From Gammaproteobacteria bacterium (lineage in GTDB: Bacteria; Pseudomonadota; Gammaproteobacteria; Pseudomonadales; Azotimanducaceae_A), in NCBI GenBank assembly GCA_002714125.1, contig PAWP01000070.1:27181-45030 (forward strand): a stretch of 17,850 nt of DNA, given 5' to 3'. Made by a program: the position numbers and the translations under genes. Below the pieces are notes generated by a model. That model did not search any database and was not told where the DNA came from. It worked only from the letters and a program-made list of their open reading frames with translations. Below are positions 15,052 through 17,850 of this stretch, piece after piece (position 1 is the first letter of the stretch; each line of letters begins with the position of its first letter).

Positions 15052-15915
15052 ATGGACACTCAACCGGTCGAATATATGGCTCGGACCCGCGCGTATTACA
15101 ACGCGCAGGGCTTCGAGAAGTCCTACGCCTGGGCAACCTTTGCGGACGTGCCGTTCACGGTGCCAGCTAAACCGCTTGCGGATTCGAAGCTGGCACTGAT
15201 CACTACTGCGGCTCTCTATGAGCGAGAGGCCACAGACGCCCGTTACGTTGCCTATGCCTCCACATCAACGCCGCCCGATCGCCTTTGGGCGAGTGATCTT
15301 TCCTGGGACAAGAACGCAACGCACATGCGGGATCGGGGCAGCTACCTGCCACTCGCGCCTTTGCACCAAGCGGTGGCCGAGGGGCGCCTCGGGCAACTCG
15401 GCCAACGCTTTCTCTGCGCGCCGACGGACTACTCGATCCGCCGCACAAGCGAAGTAGATGCGCCAGCGATACTGGATCTTTGCGTCGAGGATGAGATTGA
15501 CGTTGCTCTGTTCGTGCCGTTGTGACCGGTCTGTCACCAGACTATCAGTTTGATGGCACGACACCTTGAAGCACACGGGATTCCCACGGTTATTCTCGGT
15601 TCCGCGCTCGACATAGTGACGCACTGCGGCGTCCCCCGCTTCTATTTTACCGACTTCCCGCTGGGTAATCCTTGCGGCAAACCCTACGCGGCGGAACTTC
15701 AGCGCAAGAACGTCGAGGCGGCACTAGCGATGTTCGAGTATGCGCAGGAGCCGCGCACCCTCTTTCGGTCACCGCAGTCCTGGGGTGATGATGCGTGGCG
15801 GGCCAAATATCTTGAGGTGCGGCCGGAGGACCTACCCCGGCTGCGTGCACAGGGTGAGGCACGTCGGGCGGAACGTGCGGCTCTTCGTGCTGCAGGTCGG
15901 GTTCGCAAGGAGTAG
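15052..15915 (+). CDS. GrdB/PrdB-like reductase selenoprotein with in-frame TGA (Sec158)
   Basis: One continuous 288-codon gene with an in-frame TGA at 15523-15525, codon 158. The first part (MDTQPVEYMARTRAYYNAQG, ADSKLALITTAALYERE, RTSEVDAPAILDLC, VDVALFVPL-type end) and the second part (CHQTISLMARHLEAHGIPTV, HCGVPRFYFTDFPLGNPCGK) are the two halves of the glycine/sarcosine/betaine/proline reductase selenoprotein B-like family of proteobacteria. Cys relatives read CPVCHQT at the junction; here it is UPVCHQT, giving the UxxC redox motif of this superfamily. There is no frameshift and no missing residue across the TGA, and codon use is normal on both sides. A SECIS-like hairpin follows. The physiological substrate is unknown; a thiol/selenol-dependent reductase is inferred. 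The ATG fits the family N-terminus; no strong ribosome site is seen. The alternative is a single Cys-to-TGA mutation. Confidence 0.78.
15532..15563 (+). promoter_or_regulatory. Candidate bacterial SECIS element
   Basis: A hairpin directly downstream of the TGA and inside the coding frame. CTATCA (15542-15547) pairs with TGATGG (15551-15556, with one G-U pair) around the loop GTT. A lower stem of TGTC (15532-15535) with GACA (15560-15563) closes across an internal loop. The apical GU is about 23 bases after the TGA, within the 16-37 base range described for bacterial SECIS elements bound by SelB. A competing short stem, GGTCTG with CAGACT (15528-15543), is also possible. The fold was drawn by hand, without energy calculation. 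Confidence 0.55.
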
Positions 15916-15940
15916 TGGCAGAGCCAGGTTACTGACGCAT

Positions 15941-15965
15941 TCTGACTTTTTCTGAATTGGTCAGA
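15941..15965 (+). terminator. Weak hairpin after the selenoprotein gene
   Basis: TCTGAC pairs perfectly with GTCAGA around a 13-base, T-rich loop, 25 bases after the stop codon. No T tract follows the right arm, so a terminator role is only possible. From here to about 16133 nothing else was recognised. Confidence 0.3.
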
Positions 15966-16133
15966 CGCGGCTCAAGTGTCTACCCGAAGCTGGCGTCGGT
16001 CAGATCAAACGCGGGACATAGCTGTGCTGCCGGGTGAATTCATGTCGCGGTGGCCGGACTGGTGCCACGCTCATCGTCCACGTCGTTGTGTAGTGACGAG
16101 GAGGCGGCGTAAAAGATTATGGGGCAATGGTGC

Positions 16134-16500
16134 CTAAACGGACGTGAATGATCCCCAAAAGCGAAGGAAGCGTAACCCGCGCCTTGCGCTTGGTGTGTAG
16201 CCGTCGCCGTGATCGTGGCAATTGTGATCGCAGGCATATTGGCGGCCACCATCACTGCGGTTTGCATCGCAGTAATGGCTTTCCGCCGCATACGTAACAG
16301 CATTACTGCCTGCAATAGCATTCAGACGTTTTAGCGCGCCTTTCAACTCTTTCCTGTCGAAGATGGTCGTGCGCATCCCTCCGATCAGCGCCTGCTGAGG
16401 TCTGAGATCTAGCGGCGGATAAACCTTGGGGCGGAAAATCAGCAGAAGTTCTTCGAGAAAATTAAGGTTCGCCGTCAGGGTGATGCTCCAGTTACGTCGC
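16134..16500 (-). pseudogene. Unrecognised coding-like segment overlapping the serine hydrolase 3' end
   Basis: On the minus strand, in a frame different from the serine hydrolase, the sequence reads LTANLNFLEELLLIFRPKVY, then PPLDLRPQQALIGGMRTTIF and DRKELKGALKRLNAIAGSNA before turning into a His/Asp/Gly-rich, non-protein-like tail that stops at 16134. The good part (about 16480-16320) has a natural amphipathic composition. A neighbouring frame (16040-16321) could carry a continuation (KAITAMQTAVMVAANMPAI), suggesting a frameshift. ATG 16376 has GGAGGG directly against it, which is too close to work well. No family was recognised. It may be an eroded gene. Confidence 0.3.
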
Positions 16501-17434
16501 CAATGGCGCGTAGCATGGTGGCGAGATAGTTGCCGGACTGCTCCTGGGGTGTCTCACCCAGGCTCACCATGATCAGTTCGTCAGAGGGGCAAATGATCAT
16601 CACTTTGCCGCGCGCTCCGAGAGCCATGAATATGTCTTCACTGGCGAAAGGAAACCACCGCCCGCTACCGCTCCTGCCGCTTGTGGCCTGCCAGTTACCT
16701 GCCTCCGCGTTGAGCCACCACAGGAAGCCGTAGGCGCCGTTGACCTCTGGAACAAGCGGGGTAAGCGCGCTAGTTACGAACGCTTCGGAAAGAATCTGCT
16801 GCTCCCCCCATCGCCCTCGGTTCAGCCAAAGGTGCCCGAGCCGCGCGATGTCCCGGTGGGTTGAACGGATGACCGGCAAGGGGCCCTGGCTGCCAATCTG
16901 AATCCAACCTCTTTCGTTAGCAGGCCAATCGAAACTCAGCCCTAATGGAGTTTTCAGGTGTTCGTTGTAGAAGTCGACCGGAGCTTGCCCGCTCGCAAGC
17001 CAGACCAGCCCGGTCAGCGAGTTCAGAATGAAGTTACTGTTGTAGCGCCAGGCGGTGCCTGCGGGTTCGGTACCGGCGGTCATATTGAGTACATGGCCAA
17101 TCGTCGCATCTGGCGCAATTTCCGGGTGATGGACCGGCATCCATTCGCGGATCAGATCCGATGAGTGCAAAAGCCCTTTGGTTTCTGCGATGCCGAGCAA
17201 TGTGGCGCCAAGCCCCTTGGTGATAGAGAAGAGGTGAGTGGTGTCCTCGACGCTCCCCCGATAACGCTCGAACACCACCTGGCCGCGCTTTGCGAACAGA
17301 ACCCCGTGGCGCTCCTTGATGCTGAAGATCAAGTCCGCCGCCGACTCCAGTGCTTCGCTTGATAGTTCCAGTGCCTGTGGATCGGCAGTGGTCCATTGCT
17401 TGCCCGGGAATTGCATCGTAGTCGTCTGATCCAT
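16475..17434 (-). CDS. Serine hydrolase of the beta-lactamase / class C esterase family
   Basis: A 319-residue protein of the PF00144-type fold shared by class C beta-lactamases, D-Ala-D-Ala carboxypeptidases and EstB-like esterases. The nucleophile motif SxxK is present as Ser70-Ile-Thr-Lys73 (LFSITKGLGATLLG). The second motif is Tyr131-Asn-Ser (AWRYNSNFIL), the YNS form seen in esterase-like members. The later segment YGFLWWLNAEAG and the C-terminal SGRSGSGRW, in the place of the KTG/HTG box, fit the family. There is no signal peptide at ATG 17434, so it is probably a cytoplasmic esterase/hydrolase rather than a secreted lactamase. The frame is open 58 codons further upstream, but that part is not family-like. 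Only a weak AGAGA precedes the ATG. The substrate is unknown. Confidence 0.85.
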   Translation of the reverse strand: MDQTTTMQFPGKQWTTADPQALELSSEALESAADLIFSIKERHGVLFAKRGQVVFERYRGSVEDTTHLFSITKGLGATLLGIAETKGLLHSSDLIREWMPVHHPEIAPDATIGHVLNMTAGTEPAGTAWRYNSNFILNSLTGLVWLASGQAPVDFYNEHLKTPLGLSFDWPANERGWIQIGSQGPLPVIRSTHRDIARLGHLWLNRGRWGEQQILSEAFVTSALTPLVPEVNGAYGFLWWLNAEAGNWQATSGRSGSGRWFPFASEDIFMALGARGKVMIICPSDELIMVSLGETPQEQSGNYLATMLRAIGDVTGASP

Positions 17435-17719
17435 GGGGTTCTCTGCTAACGGTTTAGTAGCTGATTCTAGTCCGCCCTTACAGTCGCGAATCCCGGCCTC
17501 TACCGCAATACGAAAACGGGCATATTGCGTCGGATCGAGAGTCTTGCGAGCGACCATGGCGCTGGTGTGCAACCGTTGGTGTCGCTGAGCGCATCCGCCG
17601 GCTATCAAGCAGCCTACTTGTCGTTCTTCCTGGTACCGCCGGGCTTACGCGAGGTTTGCTATGGGCCTCGGTTATGGTCTGCGGTCGGAGTCTCTTTAAC
17701 CAACGGAAGAGCCACTTGA
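17435..17719. other. Interval without recognisable gene
   Basis: Upstream of the serine hydrolase this stretch must hold its promoter, but no convincing -35/-10 pair was seen. The 64-codon plus-strand frame at 17525-17719 has no family motif or clear ribosome site. The interval may include flanking sequence of the adjacent insertion-sequence remnant. Confidence 0.35.
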
Positions 17720-17850
17720 GGCCGCAGATTACGCTGGTGTGTACTGTATGCATCCAGGCCGGATTACTCTCCTGAGATCCTCAAGGAAAGGGATGCGCTC
17801 CTGATGAGGTTGGTTCGGAGAAATGCCCGGTTCGGCTAATGGCGCAGGAC
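17720..17850 (+). pseudogene. Fragment resembling IS3-family transposase OrfB
   Basis: From 17720 the plus strand reads RRLRWCVLYASRPDYSPE, then ILKERDALLMRLVRRNARFG, then TAA at 17837-17839 and W-R-R. This resembles the segment of IS3-type OrfB (DDE) transposases just before the catalytic core, where a short charged helix leads to a RFGYRR motif; here the stop falls where the tyrosine would be. There is no start codon and a stop lies just before 17720, so it is a remnant. The window ends before any terminal repeat or DDE residue could be seen. Confidence 0.42.

Noticed and set aside
15052..15525. Separate 157-codon gene ending at the TGA, plus a second gene starting at 15550
   Set aside because: Both are halves of one GrdB-like protein in the same frame; the second has only an internal TTG/ATG start and lacks the N-terminal half of the family.
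1..17850. tRNA, rRNA or CRISPR arrays
   Set aside because: No tRNA cloverleaf with T-loop consensus, no rRNA segment and no regularly spaced direct repeats were seen on reading both strands.

Overview
The window looks like a chromosomal stretch of a moderately GC-rich Gram-negative bacterium, probably a proteobacterium (perhaps marine gammaproteobacterial). This is inferred from a signal-peptide-bearing beta-barrel-like protein, a PdxA-family enzyme, YtoQ, and many stand-alone oxidoreductases; no marker gene fixes the taxon. Two luciferase-like (LLM) oxidoreductases suggest that coenzyme F420 or flavin chemistry is used.

Layout from left to right: (1) on the minus strand, a broken DUF3565-DUF1971 gene running off the left edge, behind an intact type I Baeyer-Villiger monooxygenase; (2) divergent to it, a PdxA-family dehydrogenase, then about 0.8 kb without a recognisable gene; (3) a minus-strand LLM oxidoreductase divergent from a membrane-anchored TPR-like protein, followed by an ASCH-like gene remnant; (4) a plus-strand series of a medium-chain (Zn) dehydrogenase, an extended SDR, a small possibly frameshifted gene, YtoQ and a crotonase, with a decayed minus-strand fragment before the crotonase; (5) a 37-codon single-TM protein convergent with a type II haloacid-dehalogenase-like HAD; (6) a PhyH dioxygenase overlapping a second LLM oxidoreductase; (7) a minus-strand outer-membrane-like protein divergent from a GrdB/PrdB-like gene; (8) an eroded coding-like segment, a serine hydrolase of the beta-lactamase/esterase fold, and an IS3-type transposase fragment at the right edge.

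The main discovery is the gene at 15052-15915. A standard caller would split it into two ORFs at an in-frame TGA (15523-15525). Reading through that TGA gives one continuous protein of the glycine/sarcosine/betaine/proline reductase selenoprotein B type, with a U-P-V-C (UxxC) motif where relatives have C-P-V-C. A foldable hairpin with GU in its apical loop lies at the usual distance for a bacterial SECIS. It is therefore best read as a selenoprotein, although a Cys-to-stop mutation must be excluded.

The second theme is gene decay. At least two intergenic gaps hold recognisable remnants (DUF3565-DUF1971 and ASCH-like), and several more hold coding-like blocks broken by stops or frameshifts. 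Most intact genes look like degradative or redox enzymes (ketone oxidation, alcohol/ketone reduction, CoA-ester chemistry, dehalogenation, 2-oxoglutarate hydroxylation), but only the PhyH-LLM pair shows clear translational coupling. A single shared pathway is not demonstrated.
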